Position numbers and translations under genes: made by a program
DNA from: Leucogyrophana mollusca
Lineage: Eukaryota > Basidiomycota > Agaricomycetes > Boletales
Length of the DNA: 64,000 bases
Reading direction: 5' to 3'
Assembly (NCBI GenBank): GCA_021014945.1
Contig: MU266461.1
Span: forward strand, 1 to 64,000
The notes under the pieces: model-generated
Database searches by the model: none
Seen by the model: only the letters and a program-made list of their open reading frames with translations
Told to the model about the DNA's origin: nothing
In this document: piece by piece, positions 11,000 through 22,464 of the stretch
How the letters are laid out: the number at the start of each line of letters is the position of its first letter
How positions within the stretch are numbered: position 1 is the stretch's first letter

Positions 11000-13154
11000 A
11001 TGAGCTGTTCAACGGGGACACATGTTGCCTGCTTTCTATTCGTTCTTGTGGTGACCGCAAAAATGGTTGCCCGCTTCCTGACGAACAGAAGTAATGCGCC
11101 GGGTTTCTCTTTGCCCCCAGGTCCCCCGCCGTTGCCGTTCCTGGGTAACGCGAGAGATATCAACGTAAACTATCCATGGTTGACTTACACCGAATGGAGC
11201 ACAACCTACGGTAATCTACCCCAGCTTAGGCCATTTATCTTACGCTGACGAACCTGACATTGAAGGTGACCTCATCTATACGCGGGTTTTCAACCAAGAC
11301 ATAGTCGTCATCAATTCAGAACGCGTAGCAAGAGCCCTCCTTGATAAACGCTCGCACAACTATTCTACCAGACCTCCGAGCTTGGTGCCTATCAATCAAT
11401 TGTACGTTCATTCGTGCTTGCTTTAGATGATAGATCTTATAACGTGCCTCTCGCCGGTTTTCAGCTTCGGCTTAGGTTTCAGCTCCGTGTTTATGCCTTA
11501 CAACGACCTATGGCGCTTGCATAGGAGATTATTCCATCAGGCTTTCCGTGCAGATGCGGCGCCGAACTTCCGCCCCATCCAGATGCGCAAAAGTCATCAA
11601 CTCCTGATCAATCTCCTAGCTACTCCACAGGACTTTTCGGCACATTTACAGACTCTGAGCACCTCGATCATCATGTCCATCATGTACGACTATGAGATCG
11701 CTCCTTGCGATGATCCCCTTGTTGCAATCGTGGAACGAGCGCTGGACCTTGCTGTCAAGGAAATAAGGCCTGAGGTAACCGCCGTGCTCACCGCACTACC
11801 TTTTCGTACGCTTGCATTTATCCGATATCATCATACCCCGGGATCTTACGTACGGATGCAGTCCAGCGTCTCCCTACCTGGTTCCCCGGTGCCACATTCA
11901 AACAGAAGGCACTCCTCTCTCGCAAATACGCGACTGAATGGGTGGATGCCCCGTTTCAGGATGTGAAGGCTCGCGTGGTATTGTTTATTTTACGTCCTCT
12001 GTGGCTTTTCTTGATCAATATGACATGTGTAGGCTGCGGGCACGGCTGCACCATCCATGGTATCAGACGCTTTGAGGAAACTTGAGGGCAAAGAAGACTT
12101 TCTGATCGAAACGGCGATCAAGGAATCGTCCGCCAGTGGGTATGCAGGTACACAGCTTCTTTGCTTCCGCTTTCGCGCGCAAACACCACTTCTGAACCAC
12201 TCAACTTTTCCCACTTTAGCTGCATCAGAAACGGTATGCGCAGATCTCTATTCTTTCCAATACAAGACTTACCAACCTGCCATAACATTACGCATAGACG
12301 TGCTCGACACTCGCCGTGTTCGTTCTCGCCATGGTTCTCCACCCACACGTTCAGGAACGAGCACACGCAGAAATCGAAGCCGTCGTAGGTCTTGATAGGC
12401 TCCCCGACTGGGACGATAGACCCTCGCTTCCCTACATTGATGCCATCATTCGGGAGACGCTGAGGTGGCACCCGGTTGTGCCTTTAGGTAAGTGGGGCTA
12501 TTGCCAAACCTCTGGAGAAAGCTTAAGCTGACGCTCCTGCCAACACAAGGTATTCCACACGCGACTGTGGACGATGATGTGTATGACGGGTACTTCATCC
12601 CGAAAGGTGCGTCACTTGTGCTATTAAGTGTCCGTAGTTATCGAATCATCAAACTGCATAGGGGCAACTGTAATGGCAAATGCATGGTATGTATGAAAAG
12701 GCGATATTCTCCTGTCTCTATTGGCTCACAGATTCTCAGGGCAATGTCACGAAACCCCGATGTCTACCCTAACCCATCAGAGTTCAAACCTGAGAGGTTT
12801 CTGTCGGCCAATGGAGAGCTTACTGACGATACGTCCAGTTTCACCTTTGGGTTTGGGCGAAGAGTTTGTGTGGGGAGGCACGTTGCAGATGCTTCGCTCT
12901 GGGCTGCAATTGCGAGTATGCTTGCAGTGTTTATGTTTTCCAAGCCAAAGGATGCGGAAGGCAGAGAGGTCGAGTTTGAGCCTAAGTGGTCAGCCGGCGT
13001 TACTACGTGAGCATCCTTCGCATCAAGTATTGGAACAAATACTCACGACGAGTCACCGTATAGTCATCCAGAGCCATTCCCGTGCGATGTTGTTCCGAGG
13101 TCAACAAATATGAATGCTGAGAAGTTGGCTGAGCTGATTAGCCGCAGCACTTGA
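11000..13154 (+). CDS. Cytochrome P450 monooxygenase
   Basis: Haem-thiolate monooxygenase of the ER-anchored fungal type; substrate unknown. An N-terminal hydrophobic anchor (HVACFLFVLVVTAKMVARFL) precedes the proline-rich hinge LPPGPPPLPFLGN. The C-helix reads WRLHRRLFHQAF, the I-helix AASETTCSTL, the K-helix ExxR is ETLRWHPVVPLG, then NPSEFKPERFL and the haem loop FGFGRRVCVGR with the cysteine ligand. I could place eight introns, near 11212-11263, 11403-11463, 11810-11866, 11969-12030, 12148-12220, 12235-12299, 12487-12550 and 12606-12738 (the last two flank a micro-exon GATVMANA), plus one near 13007-13060. With these the frame is open to the TGA at 13152-13154. The sequence resembles the O-methylsterigmatocystin-oxidoreductase-like clans common in Agaricomycetes (from memory). 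It looks intact. Confidence 0.88.
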
Positions 13155-15031
13155 TGTCCGAGGTATGTTGGGGTAGCACGGAGCAGTCTTTCTCCACCTT
13201 GTGCTGGGTTCCCCTTGTATTACTTAGCTACCTAATTTTAACAATAACATATTCGCGTTTGAGCTTATAGCCTATGAATGGGATAGGTCTCATGTGAAAC
13301 GTCAGGATAGGAAGTGCGCACCGCGTGTATAAATTCAGGCGTGATGCACGGAGAGAAAAGGAAGCGAGGCGTTTCTCTCCAATGGCACCAGGCGTAGAAC
13401 TGTATAGGGGAGCAAAGTTGATGACCCATCTTTGAGACGGTCGCTCATGTAGATGCCCTCGTCCCCTGGAATTAGGAGTCACCCAAAAACGAGTGGTATA
13501 AAATCCATTTGTGACCAACCTATTTTGTGCACGTTACCTACACCCATGTTCCAGAGTTTCGAAGACCAGTAACGCTGAGGAAGACAGGGTTTCATATTAC
13601 TGGATACTCTGATGCACAGCCTCGAAAATTCCTGTTCGCAGATCTTGTCACCCATCGACCATGCGCAAACAAAGTCATTAAGGACGGTGGCAGGCATATG
13701 CACCACATCGCCGATCGATCACACTGGAGTATTCCAGCCATACAGAAGAAGGGGGGAGGCTGGCTAGGAGAGGACAGAGCTGACCGCCGCGGCCACACAT
13801 CAACGTAAGTGGCGGTTTGTCCTGAGGACCACAGTCATGAATGCCATGCCATTCTGCTCGCTTGATTGGAGGATAACACGGGAGCGCACTCGAGGATCTA
13901 GTTCAGAACATGGAACGTCTTGATTATGGTGCGTACCAGTGCGTGCCGCGCGTTCGACGTCAACGTTTTTAATGATGACGTTAATATCAGTTCATAAGGA
14001 CGGATAACTCATCGTTATTGGCTGCCACCCTAAAATGAAACCCATTGATATGAAGGAACGCTGTGAGATCAATTGCAAGTCTCCTGGCGCGCGCCCAGGA
14101 GTAGAACTCGGTACTTGACGTGATTGTCAGCTTTACAACTCGCCTGCAGTCCGAGATGCCAAGCAGAACACAGAAATTGGAATTTGACGCGTCGTCGCGG
14201 TTCCATGCTGGGAGAGCAAGGTGAATCTGGATTGGAATGGCTCAAGCTTGCCGAAGTTTGAAGGTGAAGACACTGAAGAGCCTTTTCACGGGCGTATTTA
14301 CTAGTAGTAGTAGTACCAGCTCAACAATGCGTCAGCACAGCCGCCGGACATTGCCGGGAGGATTCTGTTCTGAGCCCCCACTCACTGCCAGCGGCGGCGA
14401 GCGCCAGGATGCCAGATGGTTCCGATGACATGCCGACCCCAAGTCTGTGGTCGCCGCCTGAGGGGAACTTTCCATTTTTCGACGGACCAGAGGCTGAAAC
14501 CTGCCGAAACCCATTCAAGTCCAAGAACCAAGCAAATGCTGCGACACCAACTTTATACCCATCAGAGCGGGAATCGTCGAGCATCCTCATGCAAGCGACT
14601 GTTATATGTGCAAGGTGAAGGAGTCGCGGACTCATGGAACAACCCGCCAATTCCTATCATTCTGACTGGGAGCACCCACCTCCAAGCTGAACCAGGTCGG
14701 AGATGTAGAGCTTGCACCCGAGAATAGAAGCTTTATTCATTAGCTCACACCGGGACCGACGACTCCGGTTTACAAAGCTCAGGCTGCTCGCTGCAGGCAG
14801 GACACAGTCACGTTTCATTCGGCTTTCCAGTGACTGACGTTTCTAGAAATACTCATTACTGGATGTCTATTTCCTTCACTAGAGAATACTGATTTTGCGG
14901 TATTGCAAGTGATGACCGGTGCACAGAAGTTACAATAATACAGTGGGTCATCATCGTACTCTCTTAAATTGGGGTCTGGTTCGCCAGCAGCCCACTTCTC
15001 AGATCCATTTCCACCATTGTTGCCGCACGCC
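13155..15031. other. Intergenic stretch without a supportable gene
   Basis: I see no recognisable coding signal. A 69-codon plus-strand ORF at 14409-14618 (starting MPDGSDDMPTPSLWSPPEGN) has an amino-acid mix that could be coding, but no partner exons were found. A short TAG-triplet run (CTAGTAGTAGTAGTACC) lies near 14300. Confidence 0.4.
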
Positions 15032-15648
15032 ATGTCTCTCGTCGAAATCGCAGTCGAGCTCCTTGGGTTTAACGCTCCCCTTTCCGTTCATGTCCTATCA
15101 TCGTCCACTATCGCGGATGTTTCGGTGGCGATAAGCGAGGCCACGTCCGGGCCCGTGCGGGGAAACCCCCGAGACCTCTTCTTGGTGAATCGGGATGCAT
15201 TGTCGTTACTGCGCCCCGACGATGAAAGGGAAGTCCTGTTCGGATACACGCCCGCGTCAGATGGCATGTTAGGAAACACCTCTGCATGGATTTTCACCCA
15301 GCACACCCATGCACTGGGAGGACCGTGTACAGACCAAAATGAACTGTACAGGTATGTGAGGGGGCAGATTCTGCACAGGGCGCAAAAGATTGCGGACATT
15401 TGGCAGGTTGGCGGTATATTTCGAGAATTACCTGTTCGCACACTCAACGTCCCACATGGCAGGAAGCGGACGAAAGATGCATCGCAATGCATGTGCCTAA
15501 TCTTCCAGCTGCATCGGTACCTGGAGCACGCTACAAACTCACAATAAGTCCCGTCTGGGTCAGTTGCTCATTTTGTGTGATGTCCAGCCCACTACTGACG
15601 TGGCTCATTTTTGACGGTTCTATTTCAAGGATTCAGACGAATCGCTAA
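15032..15648 (+). CDS. Small unknown protein, possibly ubiquitin-fold-like N-terminus
   Basis: ATG 15032 opens a frame starting MSLVEIAVELLGFNAPLSVH, then TIADVSVAISEATSG and RDLFLVNRDALSLL. The alternation of strand, charged helix and strand recalls the N-terminal ubiquitin-like domain of Crinkler-type fungal proteins, but similarity is weak and no LxLFLAK-type motif is visible. Unspliced, the frame stops at 15547. Removing an intron near 15406-15461 (GTTGGC..GGCAG) gives DIWQEADERCIAMHVPNLPA and extends to about 15648. The model choice is uncertain, and a truncated gene is equally possible. It lies in the gap between the P450 and SDR-2. Confidence 0.4.
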
Positions 15649-16015
15649 CTTCTGAATTGGTCGCACGCTTCCATACAGTGTACCGACACAAAAAGGTCGC
15701 CGAGATACACAGAAAGTCCCCCGAATCCGGGTCTGATCATCGTGCCCATAAACCAACACTGCTTCGGCGAATATTCTCTCGAGTGGCTCTCAAAGGGCCT
15801 GAGATGAAATAAATCTTGACGCTGTCTAGAACATTGAACACTACGATCACATCCTTCTCTCACCGATATCCCGACTCCTCCCATCGTTTGATGGCAACAC
15901 AACCAAAATACCCCACCAACACCGTAACACCGGGACAAACTATGAAAGCAACCAGAATTGCGACAAGGTTGTTCTCGGGTCGCCCGAGGCTCTGGGGATG
16001 GCTAGTGTCGTAGCT

Positions 16016-17320
16016 CTAAGCGGAAAGATACTCGGACGCAATCCGTACGACCCTTTCATCAACCTTGCACAGAACCTCCAGAGTCTCCGCCTGTCCATCC
16101 TTCGTCAGGCCTTGTCAGCTGATTGGAGCAACAAACACGAACCCAGAGCCTCCTTGAAAGTTCCTTCCCCTCGTCACTCAAGATATAATCACTCTCCTCC
16201 GCCACCTCACAAGCTGAGAGGTACCGCCCGTGTCTACTGCGTTCGCCGGGCTCCACAGCGGGATGCACGAGCGTCCGACTGCCCATTTCCGTGGATCGTG
16301 CAAATGTTGCCTTGAAACCGAGAAACGGATATTTCAGGAGGGGCTTGGCTTCAATTTCGCGGGCGAGATTTGAATGGCAGAAGCCGGGATTGACAGCGGA
16401 GACGGCCACGGGAGTGGGCACTGGGAGGCGCGCTGCGAGCTCGCGGACAAACATGATTTCCAAAACTGCTCATGCGATACCTTTAATACGGTAGATTTGA
16501 AACAGTATTACGGAAGACACTGACGCTTGGAAAGATTGTATCTGTCCCTCATAACCCTGCAATGTTGATTTCGCTATACAATTCGGAGAAAGGCACAGGA
16601 TGATAGGAAACTCACGATGCGGTACACCATTTCTCATCATTGAGCTTTTCGAGGATGCTTGGCCACTTCAGAGCGCCCTTCATCCTGTTAGCGAGGTAGT
16701 GTGCCTCGCTCGAGACAACGACGAGCCGTGATGCTGCTTCCGGAGTTGATGACTTGATGAGAGAAGGGATCATCAGGATGCTCAAGAGGGCTGTGGATAG
16801 GTAGTTCACTTGTAGGCTACGCATAGTCAAGCCTGGGACGGCACAAGTGGTGCGTGGGTTCACTCACGTCGTCTCCCATCCATCCGGCGTCCTTGCGTAG
16901 TCAAAGGTAGAAACGCCCGCATTGGCAACAAGAGCGTTAAGTTTCCCGCTTTCTGCCTCGAACCTATCTACGAACGAGGACACAGATTTGAAGGAGCTTA
17001 ACTCGAGTGGCCAGGAAGATATTTCCGGGTTGCCGGAACGTCGTTCCAGTTCTTCATAGGCGCGTTGTCCATCAATTCCAGCTCCTCCAAAAGATATGAG
17101 CATATAGGTCACCTCGTATAGTCGTCTCGCATTTCTCTGCATCCCGACAGGTGACGAGAAGCTTTCCGGGCTTCAGCTGCGCAAAGTGCACTGCGGCTTC
17201 GAGCCCGAGCCCAATATTGGCGCCAAGTACTACAAGGGTTTTGTTGCTAACATCCGCTTTCGCAACAGGGAGCTCTGTCCACTGCTCCCGGATGAAACGG
17301 AGTACGCTGAACTTGGCCAT
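16016..17320 (-). CDS. Short-chain dehydrogenase/reductase, copy 2 (SDR-2)
   Basis: NAD(P)-dependent SDR, paralogue of the gene at 2231-3549; substrate unknown. Start ATG 17320 gives MAKFSVLRFIREQWTELPVA, then GANIGLG (cofactor loop), CRDAEKCE, SWPLELSSFKSV, a normal LVANAGV, RLVVVSSEAHY (catalytic Ser), YNLSK (YxxxK, split by an intron inside the following Leu codon), IMFVRELAARL, NPGFCHSNLAR, and the last exon ending in ASEYLSA with stop at 16016-16018. Introns lie near 17090-17115, 16810-16865, 16555-16615, 16465-16520 and 16110-16155, at positions matching SDR-1. All core catalytic residues are present, so it is probably functional. Confidence 0.82.
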
Positions 17321-17835
17321 GGCAGGTTTATTGGATGGGTTATGGTGGGTGACTGAACTCGGACTGGCCCCGGTCGATCCCACGTACACGATGAACGAAC
17401 CGCCAATGGAGACCACCTAAGTTTAGCATCATAGCTGCTACTGTGCTAGACGGTGGTCTCCATCATGCCATAGCGCCCGAGGTGAAGGACTTATTCTGAA
17501 TTTGTGTGACTGCAAGCTCGTTTCAAACGAAATTAAATACATACGCAGTAAACACCCGACGAACAGTAGATACTTGAGAGTACTAACGAGTCAAACGATC
17601 CTGCGAAAAGGTTGCGAAAAGGCAAGGAAAAGAGACACGAAATCGGAGTCCGATCCTTGTCACAGCAGCCGAAAAGATTATCGGAATCTTTTGGAAAGCC
17701 AGGACTCCGAAGCGATCCATCCTTTCCATCCACCACCGCGGAGTGTACATGCAGCACTGAGAACCTGTTCAATATATCTGTGGTGAGTATTCGTTATTCC
17801 TCTCGTCGTTCCCGCCAAACGGGCAATCGATAGCC
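17321..17835. other. Divergent promoter region, SDR-2 / FGAM synthase
   Basis: About 500 bases separate the SDR-2 start codon from the FGAM synthase start codon on the other strand. No coding region is supported; the small ORFs on either strand show no family features. An inverted sequence, GGAGACCACC at 17407 and GGTGGTCTCC at 17452, forms a 10-base stem with a loop of about 35 bases. Confidence 0.5.
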
Positions 17836-20800
17836 ATGCTTGTCCTACCCGGTTCATCTGCGCTCTCGGTCTCAAAGCGCCAGACGCTACTTTTAAAAGC
17901 GCAAACCATCTGCTCGGACATCACGTCCATCGATGCGGTGTGCATTCATCTCATCAAGTGCACATCTAATGCGGCAGAAAGCGATCTCGCAGACCCAGAA
18001 TCCTCGCACAGAAAATCGTTAGATCGATTGCTAGACTATGGAGATGACATCAAGCTCCCTGGGACAGCGAAAGCTCTGAAAAAGAGCGAGAACGTCCTAT
18101 ACGTGCTCCCGCGCGCCGGATCTATATCTCCATGGTCAAGCAAGGCCACGGATATATCCGCGATCTGCAATCTAGGGCAGCACATCGAAAGACTTGAACG
18201 TGGTCTCGCGTTCGTTGTCCAAACAGAGCAAGATGTACCTTTGACCGAGGGAGAGTTCTTAGCATTATCTCCGTTCATACACGACCGGATGACGCAAGTC
18301 GTCCAACGCTCGCTTCCGCAAGAGGACACGATTTTTAAACATCAAGCTCCAAGCCCCCTTCGGACGATCGAGCTCCAGCGTCATGCCGAAGGAGTAGACC
18401 CGGTAGCAGCCCGGGAACGTCTATCTGCTGCGAACAAAACACTTGGTCTAGCACTGGCTTCGGATGAGATAGACTATCTCGTCGACGCATTTGTCTCTGG
18501 TGCTTCGCCCATCAGCCGAAACCCCACCGACGCCGAGTTATTCATGTTTGCCCAAGTGAACTCAGAACATTGTCGGCACAAAATATTTAACGCCTCGTGG
18601 ACTGTCGACGGAAAGCCTCTCGACAAATCACTCTTCCAGATGATTAGAAACACAGAACGGATCAACTCCACTGGCACCATCTCCGCTTATTCTGATAATG
18701 CAGCTGTCCTCGAAGGATCGTCTGCGCCGCGTTTCGGAATAACTGGGACAAGTTTGTATCAGTCTGCGGTCGAGGACATGCCCATTCTGATCAAAGTCGA
18801 AACACACAATCATCCCACTGCGGTCTCCCCCTATCCTGGGGCGGCAACTGGATCGGGAGGAGAGATTCGTGACGAAGGCGCTGTGGGACGGGGGTCCAAG
18901 CCAAAAGCTGGACTTGCGGGTTTCACAGTCTCCAATCTCCTCATTCCAGGCTATGAACAACCATGGGAGACCGACTTCGGGCGCCCGTCACACATCGCTT
19001 CTGCCCTCGATATCATGATCGAGGGTCCTCTCGGCGCAAGCGCTTTCAATAACGAATTTGGTCGCCCAGCGTTAACTGGATATTTCCGTACCTTCTCTGA
19101 GTCTGTCCCTGCTTCCGAGGATGGTAAAACGGAGATCAGAGGGTACCACAAGCCGATCATGATTGCAGGTGGATACGGCAACGTTCGTCCCCAGTTTGCG
19201 CTCAAGTCCCGTATATCCCCCGGTGCGAAGATCGTTGTGCTTGGAGGACCGGGAATGCTTATCGGCCTCGGGGGTGGGGCGGCCTCGAGTCAGGTGTCTG
19301 GGGCTAGCTCTGCGGAACTGGACTTCGCGTCGGTGCAACGGGATAATGCGGAGATGCAGAGAAGGTGTCAACAGGTTATCGATGCGTGCATTGCTCGTGG
19401 GGAGGAGAATCCCGTTCAGAGTATTCATGATGTTGGAGCGGGGGGACTGTCGAATGCTCTCCCAGAGTTGGTGCATGATTCTGGGCTAGGGGCGAGGTTC
19501 GAGATCAGGAACGTGCTCGTTGCAGACTCGTCGATGTCTCCGATGGAAATCTGGTGCAACGAAAGCCAAGAACGGTATGTGCTGGCTGTTTCTCCCGAGA
19601 AAGAAACCGAGTTCGCGAGGATGGCAAAGAGGGAAAGGTGTCCCTTCTCCGTTGTCGGCGTTGCCACCGAAGAGGAAGAACTTATCGTTACCGACCGCTT
19701 GCTGTCGCAAGACGTCATTCGCCTGAAGATGTCCACGCTTTTCGGCAAGCCTCCTCGGATGTCCCGGAAAGACACCTCTCGCAAAATCCGTTTCAACCCC
19801 CTCGACACCTCTCTCTCCACGTACCTCCCGAACACCCTTTCCCTTCCTGAACGCCTGTCCGCAGCAGTGAACCGTGTGCTCCGCCTCCCCTCTGTTGGAT
19901 CAAAATCTTTCCTCATAACCATCGGGGACAGAACTATCACGGGTCTGGTCACGCGTGACCAGATGGTTGGCCCCTGGCAAGTACCCGTCGCAGACGTCGC
20001 CGTCACACGCGCATCATACGGCTTCGACGTCCTGTGTGGCGAATCAATGGCGATGGGAGAGCGCACACCCCTAGCGCTCCTCAACCCTGCCGCATCTGCA
20101 CGTATGGCCATCGCCGAGTCACTCACTAACCTCGCCGCCGCCTCCATATCTTCCCTCTCCCGCGTGAAACTCAGTGCGAATTGGATGTGCGCTGCAGGGA
20201 AACAAGGCGAAGGTGCAGGCCTGTACGCTGCTGTGGAGGCTGTGGGAGAGGGGTTGTGTCCCGAGCTGGGTGTAGGCATTCCAGTGGGGAAGGACTCAAT
20301 GTCGATGGGCATGAAATGGGGTGACCGGGAGGTCAGCGCACCGCTATCTCTCATCGTTACCGCCTTTGCCCCCGTCGACGACGTCGGCGCGACCTGGACA
20401 CCGCAGCTGCGCACAGACGTCGAAGAGGGAACAGTTCTGGTGTTCTTCGACCTTGCAAACGGTAAGGAACGCATGGGTGGGTCAGCGCTCGCACAAGTCT
20501 TCAAAGAGATCGGATCGGAGGCCCCAGATGTGGAGAATGCAGCGACTTTAAAGGCGTTTTTCCTCGCATGCCAGAACATCAGAAAGGCAGAACCGGGATT
20601 GGTACTTGCGTACCACGACCGCTCGGATGGTGGGTTGTTCACGACCCTCGTCGAGATGTGCTTCGCTGGGAGGGTAGGAGCGGAGATATCGTTGGATGCC
20701 TTACACTCTGCGTACGACCCGATTACGACACTGTTCAACGAAGAGTTGGGAGCTGTTGTTCAAGTTCGAGAGGCAGACTTGGTGAAGCTGATGACCCAAT

Positions 20801-21888
20801 TTGTTAACACCGAGTTCCCATCCACGTCCATCCACGTCATTGGTCGCGTAAACCAAGGTTCTACCGCTCAGTCGTTCACGATCAACCACGGCTCAGAGGT
20901 GCTTTTCTCCAGCACCAGGGCAGAGCTTCAAGCAGCGTGGTCAGAGACATCATTCAAGATGCAGCTGCTTCGCGATAGCCCAGTCTCCGCCCAACAGGAA
21001 TACGCACTTATCAAAGACGATTCTCACACAGGCTTATTCTACGACCTGACATTCGACTATACTCCCACACCATCCCGAGACATAACTCACCGACCTAAAG
21101 TTGCCATTCTACGTGAACAAGGCGTCAACGGACAAGTCGAGATGGCTTGGGCATTCGCTGCGGCCGGCTTCGACGCCATAGACGTGCACATGTCCGATAT
21201 CCTTAGCGGAGAGGTGTCTCTGGCCGACTTCCGCGGTATTGCGGCGTGCGGGGGCTTTTCATATGGTGACGTCCTAGGTGCGGGGAAAGGCTGGGCGCAT
21301 TCGGTTCTTCTCAACGAGAGGGCTCGCAAAGAATTCACCACATTCTTTGCAAACAATGAGACGTTCACGCTTGCTGTATGTAACGGGTGCCAGTTCCTCA
21401 GCCACCTCAGAGAGATCATTCCCGGCGCAGAGACTTGGCCGGATTTCAAGCCGAACGCGAGCGAGCGCTTTGAAGGCCGGGTGGCTATGGTGGAAGTGAC
21501 GCCGAGTGAGGCGACACAGTCGTCTGTCTTCTTGCGCGACATGGTCGGATCGAGGCTGCCTATCGCTGTAGCGCATGGGGAAGGACGAGTGTCGTTCGCG
21601 AACGACAGGCACCACCGATCTTTGCAGTCCGCCGGTCTCGTCGCCATGCGCTATATCGACTCGCAAGGTGCCCCTACCGAAATTTATCCTCTGAATCCTA
21701 ATGGCAGTCCTGGGGGAATCACTGGCGTGCAAACGCCAGACGGCAGGCTGCTCGCCCTGATGCCTCATCCCGAGAGGGTGGTAGCATTGGAGAGCTGTAG
21801 CTGGTACCCACCCGCTTTCGCCAAGTCATGGAAAGGGTCCAGTCCATGGTTCAGGTTATTCCAAAGCGCGCGGGCCTGGGTCAACTGA
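17836..21888 (+). CDS. ADE6: Phosphoribosylformylglycinamidine synthase
   Basis: Catalyses the fourth step of de novo purine synthesis (FGAR + glutamine + ATP to FGAM) in the cytosol. It is a single exon of 1350 residues, the usual length of the large eukaryotic PurL type. The order fits: N-terminal PurS-like region; linker [20 protein letters not shown] around residues 230-250; first synthetase half with [20 protein letters not shown] and [29 protein letters not shown]; second half with [11 protein letters not shown] and [13 protein letters not shown]; then a class I glutamine amidotransferase domain with [17 protein letters not shown], nucleophile Cys in [12 protein letters not shown], and His/Glu in LMPHPERV near the C-terminus. 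No lesion is seen. The gene symbol follows yeast ADE6; other fungi number it differently. Confidence 0.97.
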   Translation: MLVLPGSSALSVSKRQTLLLKAQTICSDITSIDAVCIHLIKCTSNAAESDLADPESSHRKSLDRLLDYGDDIKLPGTAKALKKSENVLYVLPRAGSISPWSSKATDISAICNLGQHIERLERGLAFVVQTEQDVPLTEGEFLALSPFIHDRMTQVVQRSLPQEDTIFKHQAPSPLRTIELQRHAEGVDPVAARERLSAANKTLGLALASDEIDYLVDAFVSGASPISRNPTDAELFMFAQVNSEHCRHKIFNASWTVDGKPLDKSLFQMIRNTERINSTGTISAYSDNAAVLEGSSAPRFGITGTSLYQSAVEDMPILIKVETHNHPTAVSPYPGAATGSGGEIRDEGAVGRGSKPKAGLAGFTVSNLLIPGYEQPWETDFGRPSHIASALDIMIEGPLGASAFNNEFGRPALTGYFRTFSESVPASEDGKTEIRGYHKPIMIAGGYGNVRPQFALKSRISPGAKIVVLGGPGMLIGLGGGAASSQVSGASSAELDFASVQRDNAEMQRRCQQVIDACIARGEENPVQSIHDVGAGGLSNALPELVHDSGLGARFEIRNVLVADSSMSPMEIWCNESQERYVLAVSPEKETEFARMAKRERCPFSVVGVATEEEELIVTDRLLSQDVIRLKMSTLFGKPPRMSRKDTSRKIRFNPLDTSLSTYLPNTLSLPERLSAAVNRVLRLPSVGSKSFLITIGDRTITGLVTRDQMVGPWQVPVADVAVTRASYGFDVLCGESMAMGERTPLALLNPAASARMAIAESLTNLAAASISSLSRVKLSANWMCAAGKQGEGAGLYAAVEAVGEGLCPELGVGIPVGKDSMSMGMKWGDREVSAPLSLIVTAFAPVDDVGATWTPQLRTDVEEGTVLVFFDLANGKERMGGSALAQVFKEIGSEAPDVENAATLKAFFLACQNIRKAEPGLVLAYHDRSDGGLFTTLVEMCFAGRVGAEISLDALHSAYDPITTLFNEELGAVVQVREADLVKLMTQFVNTEFPSTSIHVIGRVNQGSTAQSFTINHGSEVLFSSTRAELQAAWSETSFKMQLLRDSPVSAQQEYALIKDDSHTGLFYDLTFDYTPTPSRDITHRPKVAILREQGVNGQVEMAWAFAAAGFDAIDVHMSDILSGEVSLADFRGIAACGGFSYGDVLGAGKGWAHSVLLNERARKEFTTFFANNETFTLAVCNGCQFLSHLREIIPGAETWPDFKPNASERFEGRVAMVEVTPSEATQSSVFLRDMVGSRLPIAVAHGEGRVSFANDRHHRSLQSAGLVAMRYIDSQGAPTEIYPLNPNGSPGGITGVQTPDGRLLALMPHPERVVALESCSWYPPAFAKSWKGSSPWFRLFQSARAWVN

Positions 21889-22349
21889 TGTATGTTATTG
21901 TTGTTTAAGACAACTTGCTGCCATTCTCACCACCTTCAAGCCCAGACAATCAAAAGGAGTCGTGATCGACACGGTCTTGAACACATCAGAACAAAAGGCA
22001 GAAGTTCTAATTTATCTGTAACTTCCCGGCACACACGAACGAGAATATTATGTATCGTAGACTTGCTCTGGCCTCGTAGATTTTTGGGGGACTTAGGATG
22101 TTAAGATCCTCCTTCAAGACCAGTCTCGACGACAATTGGCAGATGCCAACAGGCCTGAGGTGAGACGACTAGGATGGACTGGTGGCAAAAACTTGATGAA
22201 TATGCCTGGTCAGAGGGCTCCTGCTACTCACTAGCGAATCCGGTAAAATCACGATCTTCGTTCTTAGAAGCTGGAGTTGGTTGTTGCTGGTGGGACGTCC
22301 GTCGGAACTTAACTCGTGTCTTGGGGCTATATTTTTGCACAATGTCCAA
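21889..22349. other. Intergenic, FGAM synthase 3' side to tRNA-Gln
   Basis: No coding features. This would contain the 3' UTR of the purine gene and the tRNA upstream flank. Confidence 0.5.
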
Positions 22350-22457
22350 GGCGCTATAGTGTAGTGGTTATCACTCGAGATTCTGATCGTTTCTCATCAT
22401 CACGTGATGAGGGCTAAGCATCTTCTCGAAACCCAGGTTCGATCCCTGGTAGCGCCT
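22350..22457 (+). tRNA. tRNA-Gln(CUG) with a 36-base intron
   Basis: Acceptor GGCGCTA (22350-22356) pairs with TAGCGCC (22450-22456), with discriminator T. The D-arm is GTGTAGTGGTTATCAC. The anticodon stem CGAGA (22376-22380) pairs with TCTCG (22424-22428), and the T-arm is CCAGG-TTCGATC-CCTGG. The loop reads TTCTGA before the interruption, so the anticodon is CTG at 22383-22385. An intron of about 36 bases (22387-22422) sits after position 37, the canonical eukaryotic site. The intron holds the palindrome CATCACGTGATG (22398-22409). The A and B box regions look normal. Confidence 0.88.
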
Positions 22458-22459
22458 GC

Positions 22460-22464
22460 TTTTT
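22460..22464 (+). terminator. RNA polymerase III T-run after tRNA-Gln
   Basis: Five consecutive T bases start three bases after the tRNA 3' end, as expected for Pol III termination. Confidence 0.6.

Noticed and set aside
19425..20738. Minus-strand ORF of 437 codons
   Set aside because: It lies entirely inside the FGAM synthase exon on the opposite strand, with composition explained by the complementary codons; a shadow ORF.
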